DNA from: an uncultured Panacagrimonas sp.
GTDB taxonomy: Bacteria; Pseudomonadota; Gammaproteobacteria; Nevskiales; Nevskiaceae
Direction of reading: 5' to 3'
NCBI GenBank assembly: GCA_946481265.1
Contig: CAMLNE010000279.1
Location: 1 to 5,574 of the forward strand
DNA length: 5,574 nucleotides
The position numbers and the translations under genes were made by a program. Every line of letters starts with the position of its first letter. Within the stretch, counting starts at the first letter, position 1. The notes below the pieces were generated by a model. It ran no database searches, was not told where the DNA came from, and saw nothing but the letters and a program-made list of their open reading frames with translations. Positions 5,396-5,574 of this stretch are shown here, piece after piece.

Positions 5396-5574
5396 ATGTC
5401 ATCGCCGACCTTCAACCGCCTGTCCGTCGAGCACGGCTTCGCCGCCTGCGCCTTCATCCATCACATCGGCATCACGCTGCTCGACTATGGCGCCGGCTGG
5501 TGCGAGGCCGGCGTGGCGCTGCGTCCCGAGCACCTGCAGCATTCGGGCGTGGCGCACGCCGGCGTGATCGCAAC
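5396..5574 (+). CDS. PaaI-family hotdog thioesterase, N-terminal part (cut by right edge)
   Basis: 59 complete codons are visible from the ATG at 5396. The protein starts MSSPTFNRLSVEHGF and carries IGITLLDYGAGWCEAGVAL (24-42), PEHLQHSGVAHAGVIA (44-59): the first hotdog strand followed by the H.G..HAG turn that begins the long central helix in PaaI/YbgC-like acyl-CoA thioesterases. Members hydrolyse acyl- or aryl-CoA thioesters in the cytoplasm; the substrate cannot be told from this part, and the catalytic acidic residue on the central helix is outside the window. The start is 28 bp after the ampE stop. No other ATG, GTG or TTG lies in frame between the ampE stop and this ATG, but no clear Shine-Dalgarno is present, so translational coupling or leader-independent initiation is possible. 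No terminator intervenes, so it may belong to the ampDE transcript. Confidence 0.88.
   Translation, partial: MSSPTFNRLSVEHGFAACAFIHHIGITLLDYGAGWCEAGVALRPEHLQHSGVAHAGVIA

Noticed and set aside
4276..5457. A 393-codon minus-strand frame across ampE
   Set aside because: Antisense shadow of ampE, with a Gln/Arg/Ala-rich product typical of reverse-frame translation of GC-rich genes and no visible ribosome site or motif.

Overview
This is a GC-rich window (judged by eye at roughly 70% G+C) from what looks like a proteobacterial chromosome. The gene content is ordinary core and cell-envelope functions: dTDP-sugar synthesis, a zinc-peptidase lipoprotein, and an ampD-ampE pair. An ampDE pair, a lipoprotein M16 peptidase and a PaaI-type thioesterase together suggest a Gammaproteobacterium, perhaps Xanthomonadales/Lysobacterales. 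That placement is inference from gene content and base composition, not from a marker gene. I see no mobile element, CRISPR array, tRNA or rRNA.

Layout, left to right. (1) 1-437, minus: the N-terminal 145 residues of dTDP-glucose 4,6-dehydratase (rfbB/rmlB), running off the left edge. (2) 438-564: a divergent intergenic region with a good sigma70-type promoter for the rightward gene; its spacer holds a near-perfect 19-bp dyad. (3) 565-864, plus: a 99-residue exported, probably membrane-anchored protein of unknown function with a GTG start. (4) 865-1040: a convergent intergenic region with three stacked inverted repeats, the first a convincing terminator. (5) 1041-3794, minus: a complete 917-residue M16 zinc-peptidase lipoprotein with one active and one degenerate M16 half. 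(6) 3795-3854: a 60-bp divergent gap. (7) 3855-4424, plus: AmpD, anhydro-muropeptide amidase, with all expected catalytic residues. (8) 4483-5367, plus: AmpE-like membrane protein. (9) 5396 to the right edge, plus: the start of a PaaI/hotdog thioesterase.

AmpD removes the peptide from anhydromuropeptides during peptidoglycan recycling, and AmpE is its usual operon partner. The thioesterase follows 28 bp after ampE with no visible terminator and may be co-transcribed. The M16 peptidase is transcribed away from ampD across a 60-bp gap, so the two promoter regions must be close or overlapping. The very long open frames antisense to the M16 gene (24-3839 plus) and to ampE (4276-5457 minus) are GC-driven shadows. 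I see no clear undescribed system. The most interesting spots are the dyad-containing promoter at 504-532 and the small exported protein it serves.
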